Below the pieces are notes generated by a model. The model had not been told where the DNA came from. It worked only from the letters and a program-made list of their open reading frames with translations, and made no database searches. From positions 15,870-26,464 of the forward strand of contig JABDBT010000019.1 in the NCBI GenBank assembly GCA_013288465.1: a DNA stretch of 10,595 bases, written 5' to 3'. This DNA comes from Bacteroidota bacterium (lineage in GTDB: Bacteria > Bacteroidota > Bacteroidia > Sphingobacteriales > Sphingobacteriaceae). This document shows positions 1-6,194 of the stretch, in pieces (positions within the stretch are counted from its first letter, which is position 1; every line of letters starts with the position of its first letter). A program made the translations under genes and the position numbers.

Positions 1-302
1 CCGGTAGCACCGGCAGGGCCTGTAGCTCCGGTCGTCCCGTTAGTTCCGTTAGCACCTGTGGCTCCGGTTGCCCCTGTTGTACCAGCCCCGGTTGCGCCGG
101 TAGCACCGGCAGGGCCTGTATTACCTTGCGCACCTGTGGCTCCGGTAGCTCCTGTTGTACCAGCACCTGTTGCACCGGTAGCACCGGCAGGGCCTGTAGC
201 TCCGGTCGTCCCGTTAGTTCCGTTAGCACCTGTGGCTCCGGTTGCCCCTGTTGTACCAGCCCCGGTTGCGCCGGTAGCACCGGCAGGGCCTGTATTACCT
301 TG
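1..302 (-). repeat. Distal collagen repeat: 128-bp perfect duplication, 174-bp period
   Basis: Bases 1-128 and 175-302 are identical, an offset of 174 bp (58 codons). The first mismatch is 129 versus 303. The repeat begins at the window edge and may extend further left. 174 is divisible by 3 but not by 9, so the Gly register shifts between copies. This is absorbed by Gly-Ala-Gly interruptions at 81-89, 159-167 and 255-263 (spacings 78 and 96 bp). Perfect identity over 128 bp suggests recent duplication or gene conversion. Confidence 0.93.
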
Positions 303-1589
303 TGCTCCGGTAGCACCTGTAGCGCCGGTTGAACCCTGCGCACCAGTAGCGCCCGTATTTCCAATAGCCCCGGTATTACCCGTAATGCCTTGTGCTCCCG
401 TAACTCCGGTTGAACCCTGTGCGCCAGTAGCGCCCGTATTTCCAATAGCCCCGGTATTACCCGCAATGCCTTGTGCTCCCGTAACGCCGGTTGAACCCTG
501 CGCGCCTGTGTTTCCAACAGCCCCGGTATTACCCGTAATGCCCTGTATGCCTTGTGCGCCGGTAACGCCGGTTGAACCTTGCGCGCCGGTAGCGCCCGTG
601 TTTCCAATAGCCCCGGTATTACCCGTAATGCCCTGTGCGCCCGTAACGCCGGTTGAACCCTGCGCACCAGTTACGCCTGTGTTTCCAGTAGCCCCGGTAT
701 TACCCGTAATTCCTTGTATGCCTTGTGCGCCGGTAACGCCGGTTGAACCTTGCGCTCCTGTAACGCCTGTATTTCCAGTAGCCCCGGTATTACCTGTAAT
801 TCCTTGTATGCCTTGTGCTCCCGTAATACCGGTTGAACCTTGCGCGCCTGCAGCGCCTGTATTACCGGTTATGCCTTGTATGCCTTGTGCTCCCGTAACG
901 CCGGTTGAACCCTGCGCGCCTGTGTTTCCTTGAGCCCCGGTAGCACCTGTTGCGCCATTAGCACCTGCAACACCGCTTGCTCCAGTTATACCTTGTATTC
1001 CCTGTGCGCCCGTAGCGCCGGTTATACCCTGGATGCCCTGTGCGCCCGTAGCACCATTGGCACCCGCTGCGCCTGTGACACCAGTTGCCCCGGTAATACC
1101 TTGAGCGCCGGTAGCGCCGTTGGTTCCGTTGGTCCCATTAACACCGGCAGTTCCCTGTGGGCCCGTTGCGCCCGTAGCCCCTTTTGGGCCGCCCGGGTTA
1201 AACGCGTAAATAGCATAAGGCACGCTTAATAATTGCGATGCCCCCATTACAATATAACCCGAACCCAGGTTGATCTCTGTTTGTAAATATTTTTGATTGG
1301 CCGCCCAGTTAATACCGGCATAAGTGCCTGATGTTGCTGTGCCGCTGCCTACCGCTAACGAAAATAAGCCATACGCATCCGTAGTAACGGTTTGAGTTTC
1401 CTGGTATTCCAATATACCCGTTGCCGACCCTTCCAAAATAGAAAGCCTCAGACTGATCGGCGTATTCACCAATAGCGCCCCGTTTGATCCGCGGGCTACC
1501 GCCTGGTATTTAAATGCCTGCGACTGCGCCATAACGCTGCCACATGCAATAAACAAGGATAAGATAAGCAGGGGTATAAATTTCTTCAT
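1..1589 (-). CDS. Collagen-like Gly-X-Y repeat surface protein (3' end outside window)
   Basis: Reading the minus strand from the ATG at 1589-1587 gives 529 codons without a stop, continuing past base 1, so the C-terminus is missing. Residues 1-21 form a signal peptide ([16 protein letters not shown]...VMA). Signal peptidase I cleavage before Gln22 seems likely; a lipobox at Cys16 (FIAC) is a weak alternative. Residues about 25-130 form a compact domain starting [12 protein letters not shown] and ending [11 protein letters not shown], a module I recognise from many Bacteroidota secreted proteins that carry tail-fibre or collagen-like tails. From Gly134 to the window edge every third residue is Gly ([13 protein letters not shown] and similar), apart from three G-A-G interruptions at residues 443-445, 475-477 and 501-503. 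Thr is common at Y, a pattern seen in bacterial collagen-like proteins. The role is probably a cell-surface or secreted fibre; the ligand is unknown. It lies downstream of the T9SS-sorted gene on the same strand. Its GC content is visibly higher than that of its neighbours. Confidence 0.9.
   Translation of the reverse strand, partial: MKKFIPLLILSLFIACGSVMAQSQAFKYQAVARGSNGALLVNTPISLRLSILEGSATGILEYQETQTVTTDAYGLFSLAVGSGTATSGTYAGINWAANQKYLQTEINLGSGYIVMGASQLLSVPYAIYAFNPGGPKGATGATGPQGTAGVNGTNGTNGATGAQGITGATGVTGAAGANGATGAQGIQGITGATGAQGIQGITGASGVAGANGATGATGAQGNTGAQGSTGVTGAQGIQGITGNTGAAGAQGSTGITGAQGIQGITGNTGATGNTGVTGAQGSTGVTGAQGIQGITGNTGATGNTGVTGAQGSTGVTGAQGITGNTGAIGNTGATGAQGSTGVTGAQGIQGITGNTGAVGNTGAQGSTGVTGAQGIAGNTGAIGNTGATGAQGSTGVTGAQGITGNTGAIGNTGATGAQGSTGATGATGAQGNTGPAGATGATGAGTTGATGATGANGTNGTTGATGPAGATGATGAGTTGATGATGAQGNTGPAGATGATGAGTTGATGATGANGTNGTTGATGPAGAT
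327..910 (-). repeat. Tandem coding repeats of 81/90/72 bp in the collagen region
   Basis: The 8-mer ggttgaac (plus strand; it encodes Gly-Ser-Thr in the protein) recurs at 327, 408, 489, 570, 651, 741, 831 and 903. The spacings are 81, 81, 81, 81, 90, 90 and 72 bp. Every spacing is a multiple of 9, so each step adds or removes whole Gly-X-Y triplets. Units read roughly [13 protein letters not shown](IQG)ITGNTG, and the 90-bp form carries an extra triplet. Units differ by scattered, mostly third-position substitutions. Confidence 0.92.
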
Positions 1590-1605
1590 GTATATGGTAT
1601 TAATG

Positions 1606-1750
1606 AGAATCAAGAGTCAAGAGCCAGGAAAATAGTAGCATGAGGCAGAAATCCATAAAAAAGTTAGGGACATTACGTCGGCATAGGACGATAATAAGCT
1701 CATTTTTCGCTTTTTTATCTTGATTCTTGGCTCTTGGTTCTTGATTCATG
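1606..1750. repeat. Heptamer-armed palindromic element, copy 1
   Basis: The left arm (1606-1629) contains gaatcaagagtcaagagcca. The right arm (about 1718-1750) is its imperfect reverse complement and ends tcttggttcttgattcatg. Arms are made of degenerate heptamers of the form A-R-Y-C-A-A-G. The interior of about 90 bp is AT-rich, with a T-run just before the right arm. The element fills the spacer between the T9SS-sorted gene and the collagen-like gene; 16 nt separate its arm from the collagen-gene start codon. Copies 2 and 3 lie at 4501-4656 and 6195-6342. No ORF is present. Confidence 0.8.
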
Positions 1751-1779
1751 ATTAGCATTTAGTAATAGGGCTTCCATCT

Positions 1780-2295
1780 TTAAAATTTAATGAGTTTAAC
1801 TTCCCCGCTAAACTTTACCGGGTTAACCACCTGTATAAAATAAGTACCGCCCGCGTAATGCGAAACATCTATCGGGAAATAAAAAAAACTGCTGCTGGAG
1901 TAATTCACCTGTTGTGTTTGCAATATTTTGCCTTTGGCATCATATACATTAATGTTATAAACCCCATCGGGCACATGGTTAAAAGCCAGTTTAACAATGC
2001 CGCCGTTGGTAGGGTTGGGGTAAAGGGCTAAAGTTTTGGCTGTGCTGGCCAGTACCTGTGATACCTCAACATCGGGCTGTATAAAACCGGTGGTTAAATA
2101 TTTGTTTTCGCCGGGGTTTGAAAGCAGGTCGCCAATAGCTTCGCCAATTACATAAGTTAAACTGATACCTGATTGGGAAAGTGTTTCGCCGGCAGCGTCA
2201 ACCGAGGTGCGGGTAAGCACCTGCGCACGTGCAATGCCGCTACCAAAAATGGTAAAGCAAACAGCCAGGAGTAAATTGCGTAAAGTCGGTTTCAT
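1780..2295 (-). CDS. Small secreted protein with T9SS type A C-terminal sorting domain
   Basis: 171 residues. Residues 1-24 are a Sec signal peptide (MKPTLRNLLLAVCFTIFGSG, cleavage after ARA before Gln25). Residues about 26-80 form a short region (SVDAAGETLSQSGISLTYVIGE ... LTTGFIQP) often seen at the start of Bacteroidota surface proteins. Residues about 89-171 match the Por secretion system tail: LYPNPTNG at 91-98, then YNINVYDAKGKIL, a DVSHYAGGTYFIQV strand pair and the terminal KLIKF. That domain directs export across the outer membrane by the type IX system and is normally cleaved, which would leave only about 60 residues of cargo. No catalytic motif is visible, so the function is unknown. 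The gene precedes the collagen-like gene on the same strand with a 190-bp spacer, so co-transcription is plausible. I saw no convincing TAnnTTTG promoter in the AT-rich leader. Confidence 0.92.
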   Translation of the reverse strand: MKPTLRNLLLAVCFTIFGSGIARAQVLTRTSVDAAGETLSQSGISLTYVIGEAIGDLLSNPGENKYLTTGFIQPDVEVSQVLASTAKTLALYPNPTNGGIVKLAFNHVPDGVYNINVYDAKGKILQTQQVNYSSSSFFYFPIDVSHYAGGTYFIQVVNPVKFSGEVKLIKF

Positions 2296-2653
2296 GTTAG
2301 CATACTATTAGGTATGCGGTATTAAAGTAAGGTATTATAAATGAGATATTTAAAAAAAATAATAAATATAGTTATGGTTAATAATTATTGCTTTATAGCT
2401 ATGGGGAATAAAGCAGAAGCAATAAAAAAGGCAACAATTAATTAAATTTATCGCAGGTACTGTATCAGGTGTTCAGCGGGTTAGGTAATTCCCTTTGGAG
2501 GGTAATGTAATTAAGTTAAGGAAATATCCCGCTAAAACTCTCTTTTCGCGCAGCGCAAAAGGTAAAAACCGGTAACTTATTTTAATGCGTTTGCCCTGGT
2601 ATGATTTGGTAAAAATAAGTTGGTGTTGCATGATGCTTCACATGTTACAGGTA
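2296..2653. other. AT-rich intergenic stretch, no gene seen
   Basis: This is the leader side of the minus-strand T9SS gene. No ORF here has coding character. There is one small inverted repeat, TGCTTTAT at 2389-2396 with ATAAAGCA at 2408-2415 (8-bp stem, 11-nt loop), of unclear role. Around 2541-2563 there is a CTCTTTTCGCGCAGCGCAAA-like string resembling one arm of the palindrome at 3241-3402, possibly a decayed fragment. Confidence 0.6.
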
Positions 2654-2873
2654 CTTAGAAGCTGTCTAAAAATGATATGAATTTTTCATTGCCGTTGGCT
2701 TCAGCCAACGGAACCTAATCAATTGACTAAATATGGCTTTAGCCAAATGATGTGGATGCCGTAGTTTTGGCTAAAGCCATGAATTTTACATTAATATTCC
2801 GTTGACTGAAGTCAACGGCAATGAAATTTTGCCGATAGTAAATTCCGCGGGGCGTTTTTAGACAGCTTCTTAG
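2654..2873. mobile_element. MITE-like element with 14-bp TIRs and CTTAG target duplication
   Basis: AAGCTGTCTAAAAA at 2659-2672 is the exact reverse complement of 2855-2868, giving perfect 14-bp terminal inverted repeats on a 210-bp body. CTTAG flanks it directly at 2654-2658 and 2869-2873, as a 5-bp target duplication would. Because AG/CT also extends the TIR to 16 bp, the exact boundary is ambiguous. Inside are two hairpin pairs: CCGTTGGCT/AGCCAACGG (2692-2711) mirrored by CCGTTGACT/AGTCAACGG (2799-2818), and TGGCT/AGCCA at 2734-2745 mirrored at 2768-2779. There is no room for a transposase, so it would move in trans. The IS family is not identified. Confidence 0.72.
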
Positions 2874-2889
2874 TAAACAATGCTCTATA

Positions 2890-3124
2890 GAGCCAGCGGC
2901 TCGGATGATATTGTAACAACGGGTTTCAACCCGTTGTTATTAACCCCACCGCCGGCAAGTGCCATCGGCACGGCCCATAGCTAACAAACGGACAGAGCGC
3001 AGTATTTATGTAAAGCAAGGGAATACGTAACTATATTGGCCGAACATCCGGTTCTTTACGGGTTGTCGTGCATTTTTCAACGGATTAAAATCCGTTGTTA
3101 CAACATTGGCCGAGGCTACGCCTC
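2890..3124. repeat. REP-like inverted pair of two-hairpin arms
   Basis: Bases 2890-2936 and the reverse complement of 3078-3124 align over 47 nt with 35 identities. Each arm carries two local hairpins: GAGCC-agc-GGCTC (2890-2902) and AACAACGGGTT-tc-AACCCGTTGTT (2915-2938) on the left; CAACGGATT-aa-AATCCGTTG (3078-3097) and GAGGC-tac-GCCTC (3112-3124) on the right. Where the arms differ in a stem, both sides change together (C:G to G:C, G:C to A:T). The centre also contains GTGCC-atc-GGCAC. No ORF is present. Confidence 0.78.
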
Positions 3125-3240
3125 TTTAGTAAGTCAATCGCACAATACAAACAAAAGAGGCGTTAATACGGTAGGATAGCTATCGACGACCGGCTGAGGC
3201 CAGGTAGGGCAGACGCATTAAAATATAAAACCTTCCTTAA

Positions 3241-3402
3241 CCCTCTTTATCGCGTAGCGGAGAGAGGGTGACCCAGCGAAGCGTCGGTCGGGTGAGTAAT
3301 CGCCGACATGCATCGGGGCAAATGCCGCTCGGCGAGGACTCACCCGGTCATCTCCGCCCATTGGCGGATCGACCACCCTCTCTCCGCTGCGCGCAAAGAG
3401 GG
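3241..3402. repeat. CCCTCTTT-bounded palindromic element
   Basis: The left arm CCCTCTTT...AGCGGAGAGAGGGTG (3241-3270) matches the reverse complement of 3374-3402 with one indel and two or three substitutions. An inner stem pairs GGGTGAGT (3290-3297) with ACTCACCC (3338-3345), and CGCCGA (3301-3306) with TCGGCG (3329-3334). Each arm can also fold locally (CCCTCT/AGAGGG). The right half contains TCCGCC-catt-GGCGGA (about 3353-3368). It ends 53 bp before the -33 box of the next gene. No coding content. Confidence 0.78.
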
Positions 3403-3455
3403 TGAAAAATCGTCAAACAATTAATGTGTCCGCCCCAACTCGTTTAAGAACCGCC

Positions 3456-3485
3456 TTGCTCTTTTAATCAAAATACCTACTTTTG
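3456..3485 (+). promoter_or_regulatory. Bacteroidota-type promoter for the DHS-like gene
   Basis: TTG at 3456-3458 and TACTTTTG at 3478-3485, separated by 19 nt, match the Bacteroidota -33 (TTG/TTTG) and -7 (TAnnTTTG) elements. Transcription would start around 3490, leaving a leader of about 20 nt before the ATG at 3510. The TTG start at 3483 lies inside the -7 box and is therefore not credible. Confidence 0.7.
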
Positions 3486-3509
3486 CCCATTATCTATCAG
3501 CATAATATT

Positions 3510-4490
3510 ATGAGCAATACAAGAGGACCCATATCGCAATTTATCGAAAAAAATTACCTGCACTTTAACGCGGCCGCATTGGTTGATGCGGCAAAAGGCT
3601 ATGAAACCCATTTGGCCGAAGACGGAAAAATGATGGTGACCCTGGCAGGCGCCATGAGCACAGCCGAGTTAGGCATTTCGCTGGCCGAAATGATAAGGCA
3701 AGATAAGATAGCCATTATATCATGCACCGGCGCTAATTTGGAAGAGGATATTATGAACCTGGTGGCGCACTCACACTATAAAAGGGTACCCAACTACCGC
3801 GACCTGAGTCCGCAGGATGAATGGGACTTGTTAGAAAATCATTACAACCGGGTAACGGATACCTGTATCCCCGAGGAAGAAGCCTTCAGGCGTTTACAAA
3901 AGCATATCCATAAAATATGGAAGGATGCTGATAACGCAGGCGAGCGCTATTTCCCGCACGAGTATATGTACAAGATGCTTTTAAGCGGCGATCTGGAGCA
4001 ATACTATGAAATTGACCCTAAAAATTCATGGATGCTGGCGGCGGCCGAAAAGAACCTGCCGATAGTTGTACCGGGATGGGAGGACTCAACCATGGGCAAC
4101 ATATTTGCATCGTATATTATTAAAGGTGAATTGAAAGCTTCAACCATGAAAAGCGGCATCGAATATATGGCGTGGCTGGCAGACTGGTATGTGAAAAATT
4201 CATCAGGCAAGGGTGTTGGTTTCTTCCAGATAGGAGGGGGCATCGCCGGCGATTTCCCGATATGCGTGGTGCCCATGCTTTACCAGGATATGGAAATGCC
4301 TGAGATACCTTTCTGGAGTTATTTTTGCCAGGTATCTGATTCAACAACCTCGTACGGGTCATACTCGGGCGCGGTGCCAAATGAAAAAATAACCTGGGGA
4401 AAACTGGATATCCATACCCCAAAATTCATTGTCGAATCTGATGCTACCATTGTGGTGCCATTGATTTTTGCGTGGATATTGGGGCAGTAA
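3510..4490 (+). CDS. Deoxyhypusine synthase family protein
   Basis: 326 residues from the ATG at 3510. A longer frame can be opened from a TTG at 3483, but that lies in the promoter. The fold is the NAD-dependent DHS family: TLAGAMSTAELGISLAEMIR (glycine-rich N-terminal part), the IISCTGANLEEDI motif, PGWEDSTMGNI, an IGGGIAGDFP loop (GGG at 242-244) and the C-terminal PNEKITWGKLD with Lys298 at the place of the lysine that carries the butylamine intermediate in eukaryotic DHS. True DHS moves an aminobutyl group from spermidine to eIF5A. Bacteria lack eIF5A, so the substrate here is unknown; a polyamine reaction such as homospermidine formation is one candidate. Compared with human DHS (numbering from memory), Glu323, Trp327 and Lys329 are kept, but the KHH of GGGVVKHH is replaced by GD and Asp313/Asp316 by Tyr. 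It has its own promoter and is a separate unit from the act operon. Cytoplasmic. Confidence 0.88.
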   Translation: MSNTRGPISQFIEKNYLHFNAAALVDAAKGYETHLAEDGKMMVTLAGAMSTAELGISLAEMIRQDKIAIISCTGANLEEDIMNLVAHSHYKRVPNYRDLSPQDEWDLLENHYNRVTDTCIPEEEAFRRLQKHIHKIWKDADNAGERYFPHEYMYKMLLSGDLEQYYEIDPKNSWMLAAAEKNLPIVVPGWEDSTMGNIFASYIIKGELKASTMKSGIEYMAWLADWYVKNSSGKGVGFFQIGGGIAGDFPICVVPMLYQDMEMPEIPFWSYFCQVSDSTTSYGSYSGAVPNEKITWGKLDIHTPKFIVESDATIVVPLIFAWILGQ

Positions 4491-4500
4491 ACATAGCTCA

Positions 4501-4656
4501 AAAGAGTCAAGAACCAAGAATCAAGAACCAAGGGTGTAATTAAGGACGAAAGTTATAAAAACGGGAAAAATCAAGAGAGAGCACATTGAGATAAGAGAAT
4601 AATAAATTTGCTTTTGTTTTTTTATCTTGATTCTTGGCTCCTGGTTCTTGACTCTT
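4501..4656. repeat. Heptamer-armed palindromic element, copy 2
   Basis: The left arm 4501-4532 begins aaagagtcaagaaccaagaa. The right arm 4625-4656 reads, reverse-complemented, aaagagtcaagaaccaggag, and continues to match with only a few differences over about 32 nt. Heptamers A-R-Y-C-A-A-G repeat four to five times per arm. The interior of about 92 bp ends in a T-rich run (gcttttgttttttta) like copy 1. It starts 10 nt after the DHS-like stop codon, so its hairpin could end or protect that transcript. It is the most symmetrical of the three copies. Confidence 0.85.
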
Positions 4657-4768
4657 TATTCGAATTATTTATATCTGAATTTCACGAAACATCGTAACTT
4701 TCAGGCACTTATTTTAGAGGGGTTTTGGTTATTTAGAACGATTATAAATTATTTATTACTGTCATTTA

Positions 4769-4802
4769 TTTGTCACCGATACTGTAATAAATTATACTTT
4801 TG
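4769..4802 (+). promoter_or_regulatory. Probable promoter of the act (ACIII) operon
   Basis: TACTTTTG at 4795-4802 fits the Bacteroidota -7 element exactly. The nearest -33 candidate is TTTG at 4769-4772, 22 nt upstream, slightly longer than usual. Transcription would start near 4810, giving a leader of about 75 nt to the actA ATG at 4886. The rest of 4657-4885 is AT-rich, and I see no gene in it. Confidence 0.6.
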
Positions 4803-4885
4803 TGGCTGAAAATTTAGGGAGAGTTATAGCCTTTCTACAGATTCAACAACGTTAACACAATAATTATTTAGCACATATACACTTT

Positions 4886-6190
4886 ATGAGAAGTATCTCA
4901 TTGATTTTTAAACAATTCTCAAGGTCGGTTTTACTGCTTGCCGGTTTTGCTGTTTGGGGATTTTCTGCTCAGGCGCAGGGAGACGTCGCTAAGGGTGAAG
5001 CCTTGTTTAAAGCCAAATGTACCACATGTCATAAAATTGACCAGCGGTTAACAGGCCCGGCTTTAGGCCCAACCGTTACAGCCGAAACTGATGACAAGTT
5101 CCTGACCCACTGGATCGAGAACAACCAGGCTTTGATCAACGCCAAGGACCCTAAGGCGCTGAAGATCTACAACGAGTACAATCAGCAAGCGATGACTGTA
5201 TTTGCCGATCTGAGCGACGGTGATGTAAGCAACATTTTAGCTTATGTGCGCGGCGAATGGAAAACCATGCAGGCTGATCAGGCGAAAGCCCCTGCCGGTG
5301 GCGCTGCGGTTGCTGATAGCGGCCCAAGCGACCTGATGATATATGGCCTTATTGCAGTTATTGTTGTTGCCTTTATAGTTATACTGGTATTAAATAAAGT
5401 AATTGCCACTTTAGAGCGCCTGTTATTAAACAAAAAAGGTTTATTGCCCGAAGAAACTGAAGAAGTAGAAGGAGAGCCTGTTGACCGTTTAGCTGTCTTT
5501 AAAAAGATGGCCAAAAACAAAAAACTGGTGTTCTTTATATTATTATGCGGTACTATAGCCATGGGCAGCTGGACATGGGTTACCTTGTGGAACACGAATG
5601 TGCACACAGGTTACCAACCGGTACAGCCTATTAAATTCCCGCATGACCTGCATGCCGGTATCATGAAAATTGATTGCCAGTATTGCCATACAGGCGCGTA
5701 CAAATCAAAAAATGCTTCAATCCCGTCATTAAATGTTTGTATGAACTGTCATAAAACTATTGACAGGACATTAAACAGCAAAACTCCGTCAACCGAGATA
5801 CATAAGATATACGACGCGCTGGGATATGATCCGCAAACCACAAAATATGATACTACCAAAGCGCATCCTATTCAATGGATACGTATCCACAACCTGCCCG
5901 ATTTTGCATACTTCAACCACTCGCAACACGTAAAGGTTGGCGGTATCAAATGTCAGCAATGCCACGGCCCGGTTCAGGAAATGAAAGAGGTTTATCAATA
6001 CTCGCCATTAACAATGAAATGGTGCATACAATGCCATAAACGTACTGAAGTAAATATGGGTAAGGATAACGCTTACTATGATAAAATGCAGGCGTTGCAC
6101 GACTTGATCGAGAAGAATAAAGGAAACAAAAACTTTAAAGTTACCGAAGCCATGATGGGCGGTATCGAGTGCGGCAAGTGCCATTATTAA
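4886..6190 (+). CDS. actA: ACIII subunit ActA, membrane multiheme cytochrome c
   Basis: 434 residues with six CXXCH heme c sites: CTTCH 45-49, CQYCH 264-268, CMNCH 285-289, CQQCH 356-360, CIQCH 380-384 and CGKCH 429-433. Residues 1-30 are a signal peptide ending SAQA. Residues about 31-125 form a class I monoheme cytochrome domain with Met103 as likely axial ligand. A Gly/Ala linker follows, then hydrophobic segments at about 150-170 and 213-236, then the pentaheme domain (about 245-434), with extra His residues (FPHDLHAG, FNHSQHVK) available as distal ligands. In alternative complex III this subunit takes electrons from the ActB Fe-S clusters and passes them to a cytochrome oxidase or soluble carrier on the periplasmic face. 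Classic ActA is described as pentaheme with a separate monoheme ActE, so the N-terminal cytochrome domain is an additional module. It is the first gene of the operon; a 168-bp spacer filled by a palindromic element separates it from actB. Confidence 0.93.
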   Translation: MRSISLIFKQFSRSVLLLAGFAVWGFSAQAQGDVAKGEALFKAKCTTCHKIDQRLTGPALGPTVTAETDDKFLTHWIENNQALINAKDPKALKIYNEYNQQAMTVFADLSDGDVSNILAYVRGEWKTMQADQAKAPAGGAAVADSGPSDLMIYGLIAVIVVAFIVILVLNKVIATLERLLLNKKGLLPEETEEVEGEPVDRLAVFKKMAKNKKLVFFILLCGTIAMGSWTWVTLWNTNVHTGYQPVQPIKFPHDLHAGIMKIDCQYCHTGAYKSKNASIPSLNVCMNCHKTIDRTLNSKTPSTEIHKIYDALGYDPQTTKYDTTKAHPIQWIRIHNLPDFAYFNHSQHVKVGGIKCQQCHGPVQEMKEVYQYSPLTMKWCIQCHKRTEVNMGKDNAYYDKMQALHDLIEKNKGNKNFKVTEAMMGGIECGKCHY

Positions 6191-6194
6191 TAGC

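Noticed and set aside
327..910. CRISPR-like array because of regular 81-90 bp spacing
   Set aside because: Repeats and intervening sequence are all related, in frame and coding; there are no unique spacers.
58..933. Plus-strand 291-codon open frame rich in Pro, Val and Ala
   Set aside because: It is the antisense shadow of the collagen Gly-X-Y repeats. The minus-strand frame has a signal peptide, a known N-terminal domain and a perfect Gly periodicity; the plus frame starts at GTG inside a repeat.
930..1229. Plus-strand 99-codon Ser/Cys/Thr-rich frame, and minus 1022-1216
   Set aside because: Both are out-of-frame readings of the same low-complexity collagen DNA.
2389..2415. 8-bp inverted repeat as a terminator
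   Set aside because: The stem is AT-rich, the 11-nt loop is long, there is no U-run after it on either strand, and it lies in a leader rather than after a gene.
3483..3509. N-terminal extension of the DHS-like protein from a TTG start at 3483
   Set aside because: The TTG lies inside the TACTTTTG -7 promoter box; the ATG at 3510 matches the expected family start.
4627..4809. Plus-strand 60-codon frame
   Set aside because: It begins in the right arm of the palindromic element and ends in the act promoter; the composition is AT-driven with no recognisable domain.
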